Source of the DNA: Streptomyces sp. A0642
GTDB lineage: Bacteria > Actinomycetota > Actinomycetes > Streptomycetales > Streptomycetaceae
DNA length: 64,000 bases
Reading direction: 5' to 3'
Assembly (NCBI RefSeq): GCF_004795105.1
Contig: NZ_SSBL01000022.1
Span: forward strand, 60,622 to 124,621
Part shown: one piece after another, positions 50,907 through 58,857 of the stretch
Layout of the letters: every line of letters starts with the position of its first letter
Numbering within the stretch: the stretch's first letter is position 1
The notes under the pieces: generated by a model
Told to the model about the DNA's origin: nothing
Seen by the model: only the letters and a program-made list of their open reading frames with translations
Databases searched by the model: none
Position numbers and translations under genes: made by a program

Positions 50907-51395
50907 TCAGGCGATTTCGGGGGTCAGCACCAGCGGCGTACCCGGAGGACCCTCGTCGAGCAGCGTGCGCAGCAGCTCGGCGAGTCTGGTCGGGTACACC
51001 GTCTCACGCGCCGCCGACAGTTCGGCGGAGGTCCACCACCTCAGCCCCGTGACACTGCGGCGTTCCAGCCCGGTCTGCCCGCTGGTGTCCGTCGCGGTCT
51101 GCGTCGTCCGGGCCAGGAAGTACCACTCGTCCTGCTCCCAGCGCCGCCCGTCGAACGGGAAGGAGCACATCCGCTGCCAGAGCAGCGGGCCCAGCTCGAC
51201 GTCCGTGATCCCGGTCTCCTCGGCCAGCTCGCGCAGGGCGGCCTGCTCGCGCGTCTCGTCGCCCTCGAGGCCGCCGCCGGGGGTGAACCACCAGGTGCTC
51301 GCCGGGTCCTCCGGTTCGAACCCGTGCATCAGCAGAATGCGGTCCTCCGGATCGAGGAGCACCAGGCGGGCGACCTTGCGCCTCTCAGCGGGCAC
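50907..51395 (-). CDS. NUDIX hydrolase
   Basis: A 162-residue pyrophosphohydrolase. The Nudix box reads GGGLEGDETREQ followed by AALRELAEETGI, matching GX5EX7REUXEEXGU in full (roughly residues 46-68). It opens with VARLVLLDPEDRILLMHGFE. The substrate cannot be told from sequence. The GTG at 51395 lies inside the end of sipZ (11-base overlap), so translation is coupled. Confidence 0.92.
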   Translation of the reverse strand: MPAERRKVARLVLLDPEDRILLMHGFEPEDPASTWWFTPGGGLEGDETREQAALRELAEETGITDVELGPLLWQRMCSFPFDGRRWEQDEWYFLARTTQTATDTSGQTGLERRSVTGLRWWTSAELSAARETVYPTRLAELLRTLLDEGPPGTPLVLTPEIA

Positions 51396-52134
51396 CCGCG
51401 GTCGCCCTCTCCGGCTTGTTCCGCTTCGAGCGGGCGGACCGTCCCGCGAGGGGCCCGTACACCGCACCGCCCAGGATGAGCGCCACCCCGCCGGCCATGG
51501 CCCAGAGCTGAAGCTTCAGCGGTCCCTCGGAGGACACCCCGCCGGGCAGCGCGGCAAAGGTCCGGGGCCGTCCGATCATGCCGCCCAGCGGCCAGGCGAC
51601 GGCGTCCACCCGGGCCTGGACGGCGCTGCGGGGCACGGAGCCCTGGCCGCCCTCCTCCAGGTGGACCCGGGAGTCCAGCGAGGACCTGCGGTCGTCACCC
51701 AGGAGGAAGAGCTTGCCCTTCGGGACCTCGGCCGTGAAGTCGTTCGCCGAGGCGGGGTCACCGGCCGGAAGATACGATTCGTCGACGGGTATGCCGTTGA
51801 CCGTGAGCCGGCCGCCCTTCTCGCAGCAGGCGATCTTGTCGCCGCCGATCCCCACGACGCGCTTCACCATCGGCATGTCACCCCAGGCCTTGTCGGTGAA
51901 GACCACCACATCGCCCCGGCGCACCTCGCTGCCGTCCACCCGCTGGGCGAGGACCCGGTCGCCGGCGTTCACCGTCGGGGTCATCGACTCGGTCGGCACC
52001 GTGTACGGCCGGTACACCACGGCCGCCCAGGCGAAGCCGCCGAGGAAGAGCACACAGCCGACGGCCACGGCCAGCCCCGACAGCTTGCTGCCGAGCCGGC
52101 CGTGGCCGTCTCCCGTACGTCCTGTTGCACTCAT
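51385..52134 (-). CDS. sipZ: Type I signal peptidase (SipZ-like)
   Basis: A 249-residue membrane-bound serine protease removing signal peptides outside the membrane. An N-terminal anchor LSGLAVAVGCVLFLGGFAWA is followed by the nucleophile motif VPTESMTPT (Ser before Met), the general-base Lys in PMVKRVVGIGGD, LFLLGDDRRSSLDSR (box D/E) and a C-terminal membrane segment LWAMAGGVALILGGAVYGPL. The ATG at 52134 has GGGGGA seven bases upstream and is preferred over ATG 52149. It is the fourth of four consecutive signal peptidase genes. Confidence 0.93.
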   Translation of the reverse strand: MSATGRTGDGHGRLGSKLSGLAVAVGCVLFLGGFAWAAVVYRPYTVPTESMTPTVNAGDRVLAQRVDGSEVRRGDVVVFTDKAWGDMPMVKRVVGIGGDKIACCEKGGRLTVNGIPVDESYLPAGDPASANDFTAEVPKGKLFLLGDDRRSSLDSRVHLEEGGQGSVPRSAVQARVDAVAWPLGGMIGRPRTFAALPGGVSSEGPLKLQLWAMAGGVALILGGAVYGPLAGRSARSKRNKPERATAGAR

Positions 52135-52183
52135 CGCAGCGTCCCCCATCGGAGATCGACAATCGCTGATCCGAGTCGGCACC

Positions 52184-53092
52184 CTACCCGGCGGTACGCC
52201 CGCCGGTCAGCCTCCGCCGCCGCCAGAACACGAGGGGCAGCGCCCCGGCTACACCGAGTGCTCCCGGCGCCAGCCCCGCCGCGGCGTTGATCCCCGGCTG
52301 GTCGAAGGTCTTCGGCACCGGCAGCGTCGCCCACCGGTTGACCGGCCACGCCACGACGATGGCCCGGCCGACGACCTCGTCGGTCGAGACGGTGCCGCCG
52401 CCCGGCAGTTCCTGGTGGTAGCGCGAGTCGAGGGAGTTCTGGCGGTGGTCGCCCATCACCCAGATACGGCCCTTGGGGATCTTGATCGGACCGAACGGCT
52501 CGTCGTTGCAGGGCGTGTTGCCCTCGAAGATGAACGACTTGTCGTCCAGCGCCTTGCCGTTGACCGTGACAGGGCCGTTCTTCTTGCACTCGACCGTGTC
52601 ACCGCCGATCGCGATCACGCGCTTGATCAGGTCCTTCTCCTCGGCCGACGGCATCAGGCCGATGAAGCTCAGGAACTTCTGCACCATGTTCGGGTCGGGC
52701 GCCGCGGTGTCCTCCAGCCAGCCCCCCGGGTCGTGGAAGACCACCACTTCGCCCCGCTCCGGCTCGGAGCCGAACCATGGCGTCAGCTTGTCGACCAGCA
52801 CCCGGTCGCCCCGCTGCAGCGTGTTCTGCATCGAGTCCGAAGGGATCGAGAACGCCTGCACCAGGAACGTCTTGATCAGCAGCGCCAGAATGAGCGCGAT
52901 GCCGATGAGGAGGGGCAGTTCCTTCCAGAAGGAGCGGGGCTTCTTCCGCGCCGTGCTGCCACTGCCCTGGGAGCCGCCTTCACCCTCCGCCGGGTCCGCT
53001 GCCGTCCCGGCGGGCTCGGCATGGCCCGGATTGTCCGGCCGGTCCTCGGGTTCGTCGTGTCCGGATCGCGCGCCGACCGCCAAATCCCCCAC
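52184..53092 (-). CDS. sipY: Type I signal peptidase (SipY-like)
   Basis: A 302-residue signal peptidase. A charged 55-residue N-terminus precedes the anchor LPLLIGIALILALLIKTFLV. The nucleophile Ser is in IPSDSMQNT, the Lys in KDLIKRVIAIGGD, and the conserved box in IWVMGDHRQNSLDSRYH. A C-terminal hydrophobic segment (LGVAGALPLVFW) ends in RRRR. GTG 53092 is chosen because AAGGAG lies five bases upstream; GTG 53098 abuts that site. The start lies within the end of sipX. Confidence 0.93.
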   Translation of the reverse strand: MGDLAVGARSGHDEPEDRPDNPGHAEPAGTAADPAEGEGGSQGSGSTARKKPRSFWKELPLLIGIALILALLIKTFLVQAFSIPSDSMQNTLQRGDRVLVDKLTPWFGSEPERGEVVVFHDPGGWLEDTAAPDPNMVQKFLSFIGLMPSAEEKDLIKRVIAIGGDTVECKKNGPVTVNGKALDDKSFIFEGNTPCNDEPFGPIKIPKGRIWVMGDHRQNSLDSRYHQELPGGGTVSTDEVVGRAIVVAWPVNRWATLPVPKTFDQPGINAAAGLAPGALGVAGALPLVFWRRRRLTGGRTAG

Positions 53093-54059
53093 ATCCACTC
53101 CTTATTCCGTGCCACCGCCTGCGCCCTAGCCGGTGCAGGCCCACCACTCCCATAACGAGCGGGAGTTCCGCAGGGGTCGGGAGACGGGTCAATCCGTTGG
53201 GATCCTGGGACACACTATTCGACTGCCGGGCTCCGGCAGCCGCCCCGGCACGCGCGTCCGGGACCGAGGAGAACGCCGAACGTTCCTCCAGCTCGCGCCA
53301 GTGTCCGAGGGGCCAGGCGATCACCACGGCCCGTCCCACTACCGCGTCTTCGGAAACCGTGCCGTGCCCCGTCTTGTCCAGGTGGAATCGCGAATCGGCC
53401 GAATTGGAGCGATGGTCCCCCATCACGAAGATTCTTCCGGGTGGAACCTTTACCTCGAATTTGATCGTGGAGGGCGAATCGCCGGGATGGATGTAGGGCT
53501 CGTCGACCGCCACACCGTTCACCGTGAGCCTGCCGTCCTGCTCGCAGCACTTCACCGTGTCGCCGCCGACGGCGACCACCCGCTTGATCAGGTCCTGCTC
53601 GTCGGCGGAGGGCAGCAGCCCGATGAAGGTCAGCGCCTCCTTCATCTGCTTGATGACGACGGGTGACTCCTCGGACTCCTCCACCGGGTTCGGCGGCGGC
53701 CAGTCCGAGGGGTTCTTGAACACCACGACGTCGCCGCGCTCCGGCCTGGACCCGAACCAGGGCGTCAGCTTGTCCACGAGCACCCGGTCCCCGATCCGGA
53801 TGGTCTGCTCCATCGACCCCGACGGGATCACGAAGGCCTGCACCAGAAAGGTCTTGAGCACCAGCGCGATCAGCAGCGCCACGGTGATGAGAAGGGGGAT
53901 CTCCTTGACCGCCGACCTGCGCCGCTTCCGCTTCACCTTGCGCGCCAGCTTGCGCCGCTCGGCGCGGGTGGGCAGTGAACGCGGGGCCGTCGGCCGGGTG
54001 CCGGTGGGCAGCGGGATCTCCGGGTCCGCCGCGCCGCGGTTCCGCCCGCGGTTACCCAT
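52980..54059 (-). CDS. sipX: Type I signal peptidase (SipX-like) with long C-terminal overlap
   Basis: A 359-residue signal peptidase. A basic N-terminus (RKLARKVKRKRRRSAVK) precedes the anchor LLITVALLIALVLKTFLV. The catalytic Ser82 is in IPSGSMEQT, the Lys in QDLIKRVVAVGGD, and the box IFVMGDHRSNSADSRFH is intact. A weakly hydrophobic ELPLVMGVVGLHRLG lies near residue 300. The last 37 codons overlap the sipY coding sequence in another frame and are Arg/Gly-rich. The ATG overlaps the sipW stop by eight bases. Confidence 0.9.
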   Translation of the reverse strand: MGNRGRNRGAADPEIPLPTGTRPTAPRSLPTRAERRKLARKVKRKRRRSAVKEIPLLITVALLIALVLKTFLVQAFVIPSGSMEQTIRIGDRVLVDKLTPWFGSRPERGDVVVFKNPSDWPPPNPVEESEESPVVIKQMKEALTFIGLLPSADEQDLIKRVVAVGGDTVKCCEQDGRLTVNGVAVDEPYIHPGDSPSTIKFEVKVPPGRIFVMGDHRSNSADSRFHLDKTGHGTVSEDAVVGRAVVIAWPLGHWRELEERSAFSSVPDARAGAAAGARQSNSVSQDPNGLTRLPTPAELPLVMGVVGLHRLGRRRWHGIRSGCGGFGGRRAIRTRRTRGPAGQSGPCRARRDGSGPGGG

Positions 54060-54822
54060 GCGCCGGACCGGGAGCGGGTACGCCGTCGAAGGCCGAGGTG
54101 TCCGGAACGGACCCCAGCCGGCCCAGCGGCCAGCCGAGCCAGTCGGCCCGGCCGATCACCCTGTCGACGGGCACCATGCCGCCGCCCGGTTCGCCGAGGT
54201 GATCGCGGGAGTCGCGGGAATTGCTCCGGTGGTCGCCCATCATCCAGAGCGTGCCGTCGGGCACGACGATGTCGAAGGGTGCCCGGGACGGCGGGTCCCC
54301 CGCGAACAGGTACTCCTCGTCCACCGGCCGGCCGTTCACCTCGACCCTCCCGCGCTTGTCGCAGCAGACCACCCGGTCGCCCCCCACACCCACCACCCGC
54401 TTCACGAAGTCGGTCTCGGCGGGCTCCGCGAGCCCCAGAGAGGCCGCCGCGCCGTGCAACAGTCCGGTCACGGGGTTCTCCGGCGGCGTCTCCTGGACGA
54501 AGGAGCCGGTCCCGTCGAAGACCACCACGTCGCCGCGCCGGGGCGCGGAGCCGAAACGGTACGCCAATTTGTTGACGAGCACCCGGTCCCCCACCCGCAG
54601 CGTGGACTCCATCGAGCCGCTGGGAATCAGGAAGGGCTGCACCACGAAGCTGCTGAAGAGCAATACGCCGACCGCGCAGACGGCGCCGAGCGCAAGGGTC
54701 CGCCGCCAGGACGTGGAGGCGGCGAAACGGCTCGGGATACGCGAGAAGCGCGACCCCTCCTCCGTTCCCGTAGCGGGTGCGGAGGAGCGGTCGCGCTCCA
54801 GGGGTTCTGCTTCCGTGTCCAT
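54052..54822 (-). CDS. sipW: Type I signal peptidase (SipW-like)
   Basis: A 256-residue signal peptidase, first of the four. The anchor is TLALGAVCAVGVLLFSSFVV. The catalytic Ser70 is in IPSGSMEST, Lys141 in DFVKRVVGVGGD, and the box LWMMGDHRSNSRDSRDH is intact. Unlike SipY and SipZ it has no hydrophobic C-terminal segment, ending GVPAPGPAHG. It follows rplS by 45 bases on the same strand. The order W-X-Y-Z is that known for Streptomyces lividans. Confidence 0.93.
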   Translation of the reverse strand: MDTEAEPLERDRSSAPATGTEEGSRFSRIPSRFAASTSWRRTLALGAVCAVGVLLFSSFVVQPFLIPSGSMESTLRVGDRVLVNKLAYRFGSAPRRGDVVVFDGTGSFVQETPPENPVTGLLHGAAASLGLAEPAETDFVKRVVGVGGDRVVCCDKRGRVEVNGRPVDEEYLFAGDPPSRAPFDIVVPDGTLWMMGDHRSNSRDSRDHLGEPGGGMVPVDRVIGRADWLGWPLGRLGSVPDTSAFDGVPAPGPAHG

Positions 54823-54867
54823 CGGAGCCAGAGCTTATCCGGCCGTCCTGTGGACCAGGGAGTCAGA

Positions 54868-55218
54868 TCAGCGGTCGCGCTTCTCCTTGATCTTCGCGGC
54901 CTTGCCGCGCAGCTCACGGAGGAAGTACAGCTTGGCGCGACGCACGTCACCGCGGGTGATGAGCTCGATCTTCTCGAAGATCGGGCTGTGCACCGGGAAG
55001 GTGCGCTCGACGCCGACCTGGAAGGAGACCTTGCGGACCGTGAAGGTCTCGCTGATGCCCGCGCCCTGGCGGCGGATGACAATGCCCTTGAACTGCTGGA
55101 TACGGGAGCGGTTGCCCTCGATCACGCGGACGTGGACGTTGACGGTGTCGCCGGGGCGGAACGCCGGGACGTCGGTGCGCAGCGAAGCGGCGTTGACGTC
55201 ATCGAGCAGGGAAGCCAT
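54868..55218 (-). CDS. rplS: 50S ribosomal protein L19
   Basis: A 116-residue L19 at the 30S-50S interface. Family text: RPGDTVNVHVRVIEGNRSRI, QQFKGIVIRRQGAGISETFT, VRKVSFQVGVERTFPVHSP and RRAKLYFLRELRGKAAKIKE. The ATG at 55218 gives the standard length; an in-frame ATG nine codons upstream is unlikely. A 125-base leader separates it from trmD. Confidence 0.97.
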   Translation of the reverse strand: MASLLDDVNAASLRTDVPAFRPGDTVNVHVRVIEGNRSRIQQFKGIVIRRQGAGISETFTVRKVSFQVGVERTFPVHSPIFEKIELITRGDVRRAKLYFLRELRGKAAKIKEKRDR

Positions 55219-55343
55219 GGTGTCTGCTTTCTTCGCCGATGCCACAGGTCATCGACGGGAGAGTGATGAATGAGGGTGCTGATCGCGTCGGACGGGCGTC
55301 GTTCCCCCTGTGGCAGGGGCGCACGCGGACGTACAGCAGCGGC

Positions 55344-56165
55344 CTATTCTTCCACGGCCGGGGGCCTGCGCCAAAATCGGCCGCCGGGCTCCGGTGACCA
55401 GCCGAGGATCGAGAGCATCTCGCGGTCCTTCTTGTCGAAGGCGCTCGCCTCGCAACGCTCGATCAGATCGGGGCGGTTGAGCGCGGTACGACGGAACGCC
55501 TCGTCCCGGCGCCAGCGCGCGATCCGCCCGTGGTGGCCGCTGAGCAGCACGTCCGGGATGCCCCGGCCACGCCACTCGGGCGGCTTGGTGTAGACGGGGC
55601 CCTCCAGCAGATTCGCCATCGCGCCCGGGGCGAAGGAGTCGTCCCGGTGCGACTCGGCGTTGCCGAGAACGCCGGGCAGCAGCCGGGCCACCGCCTCCGT
55701 GATCACCAGCACCGCGGCTTCGCCGCCGGCCAGCACGTAGTCGCCGATGGACACCTCGACGACCGGCATCCGGGTGGCGTACTCCTCCGTCACCCGCCGG
55801 TCGATGCCCTCGTAACGCGCCGGGGTGAAGATCAGCCAGGGCCGCTCGGACAGCTCGACGGCGAGTTCCTGGGTGAACGGCCGGCCGCTCGGCGTGGGCA
55901 CCACGAGCACCGGGGAGTGCGCCCCGGCCTCGTATCCGTCCGCCAGGGTCGTATCCAGTGCGTCGCCCCACGGTTCGGTCTTCATGACCATGCCGGGGCC
56001 GCCGCCGTAGGGAGTGTCGTCGACCGTGTTGTGGCGGTCGTACGTCCACTCCCGCAGATCGTGCACGTGCACGTCGAGGCGCCCGCGGGCGCGGGCCTTG
56101 CCGACCAGCGAGACGTTCAGCGGTTCCAGGTACTCGGGGAAGATCGTGACGACGTCGAGGCGCAT
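55344..56165 (-). CDS. trmD: tRNA (guanine(37)-N(1))-methyltransferase
   Basis: A 273-residue SPOUT methyltransferase modifying G37 of tRNAs to prevent frameshifting. Signatures: RLDVVTIFPEYLEPLNVSLV, VDDTPYGGGPGMVMK, YEGIDRRVTEEYATRMPVVE, the SAM-knot SIGDYVLAGGEAAVLVITEA and LLPGVLGNAESHRDDSF. The start overlaps the rimM stop by one base (TGATG), as in many bacteria where rpsP-rimM-trmD-rplS form one operon. Confidence 0.97.
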   Translation of the reverse strand: MRLDVVTIFPEYLEPLNVSLVGKARARGRLDVHVHDLREWTYDRHNTVDDTPYGGGPGMVMKTEPWGDALDTTLADGYEAGAHSPVLVVPTPSGRPFTQELAVELSERPWLIFTPARYEGIDRRVTEEYATRMPVVEVSIGDYVLAGGEAAVLVITEAVARLLPGVLGNAESHRDDSFAPGAMANLLEGPVYTKPPEWRGRGIPDVLLSGHHGRIARWRRDEAFRRTALNRPDLIERCEASAFDKKDREMLSILGWSPEPGGRFWRRPPAVEE

Positions 56166-56764
56166 CAGTCGTCTTTCCCGGATGAGCCGGCCGGGCCTTC
56201 CGCGGAACCGTCGGCCGCCGCGTCCTCGTCGCGCGAGGACACCACGATCGCCTCGCTCTCGTCGATCAGCCCCGGCGGCGGCGTGATCACCGCGCGCTGC
56301 TCCTCCAGGTCGATCTCGGTGACGATCTCCTCGACGAACGGGATCATGACCTCGGTGCCGTCGGGACGCTCCACGATGAAGAGGTCCTGGGACGGCAGGT
56401 GCGTGATCTCGGTGATGCGGCCGATCTCGGTGCCGTCCGCGAGGACCACGTCGAGGTCCATCAGCTGATGGTCGTAGAACTCCTCGGGGTCCTCGGGGAG
56501 CTCCGACGGGTCGACCTCGGCGATGAGCAGCGTGTTGCGCAGCGCCTCGGCGGCCGTACGGTCCCGTACGCCCTCGAAGCGCAGCAGCAGCCTGCCGCTG
56601 TGCACCCGGCCGGTCTCGATCGTCAGCGGCCCCGTAGAAGCCGGCTCGGTGGCCAGTACGGCACCGGGCCCGAGCCGGAGCTCCGGCTCGTCCGTGCGCA
56701 CCTCGACGGTGACCTCGCCCTTGATGCCGTGGGCGCGACCGATCCGCGCGACTACCAACTGCAC
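56165..56764 (-). CDS. rimM: Ribosome maturation factor RimM
   Basis: A 199-residue 16S processing factor for 30S head assembly with S19. The N-terminal RimM domain has VVARIGRAHGIKGEVTVEVR. The PRC-barrel has DHQLMDLDVVLADGTEIGRI and LFIVERPDGTEVMIPFVEEI. The tail of about 25 residues is acidic and Ser/Ala-rich. The GTG at 56764 is chosen; AGGAG lies 10-14 bases upstream. It sits between the KH-protein gene and trmD. Confidence 0.95.
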   Translation of the reverse strand: MQLVVARIGRAHGIKGEVTVEVRTDEPELRLGPGAVLATEPASTGPLTIETGRVHSGRLLLRFEGVRDRTAAEALRNTLLIAEVDPSELPEDPEEFYDHQLMDLDVVLADGTEIGRITEITHLPSQDLFIVERPDGTEVMIPFVEEIVTEIDLEEQRAVITPPPGLIDESEAIVVSSRDEDAAADGSAEGPAGSSGKDD

Positions 56765-56843
56765 CTTGTGTCTCTCCTGTCGTACGACGACGGGCCGGGG
56801 CGGGCGCATGGCCCTCCCCGGCCCGTGCCGGTGTTCAACTCTG

Positions 56844-57083
56844 TCAGCGAACCTGATCCACATCGACGAGGTCGACGCGGATACCACGGCCGCCGATGGC
56901 GCCCACGACGGTACGCAGCGCGCGTGCGGTGCGACCGTTGCGGCCGATCACCTTACCGAGGTCATCGGGATGGACCCGAACCTCGAGCACACGTCCACGG
57001 CGCAGATCACGCGAGGCGACCTGCACGTCGTCGGGGTTGTCGACGATGCCTTTCACGAGGTGCTCGAGAGCCTCCTCGAGCAT
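56844..57083 (-). CDS. khpA: KH-domain RNA-binding protein (KhpA-like)
   Basis: A 79-residue protein made of one KH domain. The GXXG loop reads VIGRNGRTARALRTVVGAIG, preceded by VLEVRVHPDDLGK. It has the size and place (directly after rpsP) of KhpA, a partner of KhpB/Jag in RNA binding and cell-envelope control in other Gram-positives. Two bases separate it from the rpsP stop. Confidence 0.92.
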   Translation of the reverse strand: MLEEALEHLVKGIVDNPDDVQVASRDLRRGRVLEVRVHPDDLGKVIGRNGRTARALRTVVGAIGGRGIRVDLVDVDQVR

Positions 57084-57085
57084 GC

Positions 57086-57529
57086 TCAGGCCTCGGTCGA
57101 CTCGGCGGGCGCGGCAGCGTCAGCAGCCTCGTCCGCCTTCTTGTCGGCCTTCTTCGCCTTCTGCGTGATGGCCTCGCCCTTGGACTCCTCGCCGGCGTCC
57201 TTGGTGAGGGCCTCGAACAGGGCGCGCTTGTCGGGCTTGGGCTCCGGCTGCAGCAGCGGCGCGGGGGCCGGGAGGCCCTTGTGCGCCTGCCAGTCACCGG
57301 TGAGCTTCAGGATCGCGAGAACCGGCTCGGTCGGCTGGGCGCCGACGGACAGCCAGTACTGCGCGCGCTCTGCGTTGACCTCGATGCGCGAGGGGTTCTG
57401 TACCGGGTGGTACAGGCCGATCTCCTCGATGGCCCGGCCATCACGGCGGGTACGGGAGTCGGCGACGACGATGCGGTAGTGAGGCGAACGGATCTTGCCC
57501 AGACGCTTCAGCTTGATCTTGACTGCCAC
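57086..57529 (-). CDS. rpsP: 30S ribosomal protein S16
   Basis: A 147-residue S16, longer than the usual 80-90 because of a Lys/Ala/Glu-rich tail of about 50 residues typical of actinobacteria. The core reads VKIKLKRLGKIRSPHYRIVV, then ADSRTRRDGRAIEEIGLYHP and AERAQYWLSVGAQPTEPVL. The GTG at 57529 has AGGAG 11 bases away. It heads the rpsP-khpA-rimM-trmD-rplS unit. Confidence 0.96.
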   Translation of the reverse strand: MAVKIKLKRLGKIRSPHYRIVVADSRTRRDGRAIEEIGLYHPVQNPSRIEVNAERAQYWLSVGAQPTEPVLAILKLTGDWQAHKGLPAPAPLLQPEPKPDKRALFEALTKDAGEESKGEAITQKAKKADKKADEAADAAAPAESTEA

Positions 57530-57686
57530 GGAAGTGGTGTCTCCTGGTCTCTGACGTGGTTGGGCACAACTAGATGCCACGTGGGGTTGCGGTACTTGGG
57601 GTGCCCGATGGACGCGTCAGCCGGAGGAGAGAGGGGTCCTATGCGACTGTCGAGTACAGCTAGCCATTGTGCCACACCCCATCGCC

Positions 57687-58280
57687 TCACCCCACCGCGA
57701 CCACTGCCTCCGGGATCCGGAACGGCTTCCCGCAGCCGCCGCAGACGATCGGGGCCTGGGCGAGGACCGACGGGACGACGCGCACGTTGCGACCGCAGTC
57801 GCAGACGGCCTTGACCCGCACGCCTCCCCCGGAGGAACCGTGCCGGGCCGCGGGCCCGCGGAAGGAGCGCTTGGTGTCGGCGGCCGTGGCCACGGTGTGC
57901 GCCTTGAGGGCGCGCTGCAGCCGTTCCATCGTCGGCCGGTACCGGCGCTTGGCCTCGGGGTTGAGCGTGACCAGCGAGAACCCACTGCTGGGGTGGGGCT
58001 CCTCGGCGTGATCGAGGCCCAACTCCTCGGCGATCGCGAGGAATCGGCGGTTGTGGTATCGGCCGGCGCGGGAGGTGTCGCGGACACCTCGGGCGGCGGC
58101 GATGCCGTGGACTGCCTCATGGAGCAGTCGCTCGAAGGAGAGTTCGGCGCCACAGGCGGACGAGGACTCTCCGATCAGGGACTCGGGTGCGGCGAGATCG
58201 GGCAGCTCGGAGTGGTACCGCTGAATGTCGGCCCACGCCTGTGCCAGCTCTGCGGCAAGTACAGGTGGTGTCGTGCTCAC
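57687..58280 (-). CDS. SprT-like zinc metalloprotease-like protein
   Basis: A 197-residue protein. LLHEAVHGIAAARG contains HEXXH (HEAVH, near residue 54), and RYHNRRFLAIAEELGLD downstream supplies the third His, the layout of SprT-like and SPRTN-type domains. The C-terminus has a zinc-ribbon pattern, CDCG then CGGCGKPF. Relatives cleave DNA-crosslinked proteins; that role here is inferred. The GTG at 58280 lacks a clear Shine-Dalgarno. It is on the ribosomal-operon strand but probably an independent unit. Confidence 0.8.
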   Translation of the reverse strand: MSTTPPVLAAELAQAWADIQRYHSELPDLAAPESLIGESSSACGAELSFERLLHEAVHGIAAARGVRDTSRAGRYHNRRFLAIAEELGLDHAEEPHPSSGFSLVTLNPEAKRRYRPTMERLQRALKAHTVATAADTKRSFRGPAARHGSSGGGVRVKAVCDCGRNVRVVPSVLAQAPIVCGGCGKPFRIPEAVVAVG

Positions 58281-58857
58281 GTCGTGACAACGAGCGCGAG
58301 TGCCCCGGTGTTCCGATTCCGGGCCATCCCAAATAATTTGCACGTACCAGTCAGTTGCCGTTCCTGCGTCCTGACGAGGGCGGGTGCGCTGATCTGCGGA
58401 GAAGACGCACAGCTCCCACCAAGGTGGTACGTAGCGCCGTGTACGCCCCGGCGCGTAGACGGCGCGTACGCCCGCCCGTCGAGGGGGTGGGCGCGGGGCG
58501 CGCACACCGACACTACCCAGCGGTCCGCGCGCCCCCGCGGACCCTCCCCAGCAGCGCCGCAGGCACCGCGGGGCCCGGCCGGGAGCGCTCGACGTGCCCA
58601 CCCTCGCGCGCCGGGTGAAACTGGTACCGCAGCGCGGGAAAGCAGAACCTCCGGGCGCCCATGTCCCACGGGCGTCCCGCCCCGGGCGCATCGCCGGCCG
58701 CCGCCGCGGGCAACCATTGCCCGTAGACCCCTGGACGCGGCGGCGGATGCGCAGTTCTCTGGCATACGGGGGAAGCGCGGACGTACGGCCACGGGGAGAT
58801 CGTCCATCAGCACACCGATCGGTTTGACCGGCATCTCGGCGGATTGGGGCGCATTCC
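58281..58857. other. Long intergenic region with inverted repeat
   Basis: 577 bases between the SprT-like gene and a divergent methyltransferase gene. No convincing gene. CGGGCAA-CCA-TTGCCCG (58707-58723) is a perfect seven-base inverted repeat about 135 bases upstream of the methyltransferase. A/T-rich text near 58330 (CCAAATAATTTGC) is likely promoter DNA for the SprT-like gene. The direct repeat CGGCGCGTA occurs twice near 58450. Confidence 0.45.

Noticed and set aside
58285..58330. Possible tRNA T-arm-like text (GGTGTTCCGATTCCGG)
   Set aside because: The loop does not fit TTCGAAT, and no acceptor, D or anticodon stems could be arranged around it.
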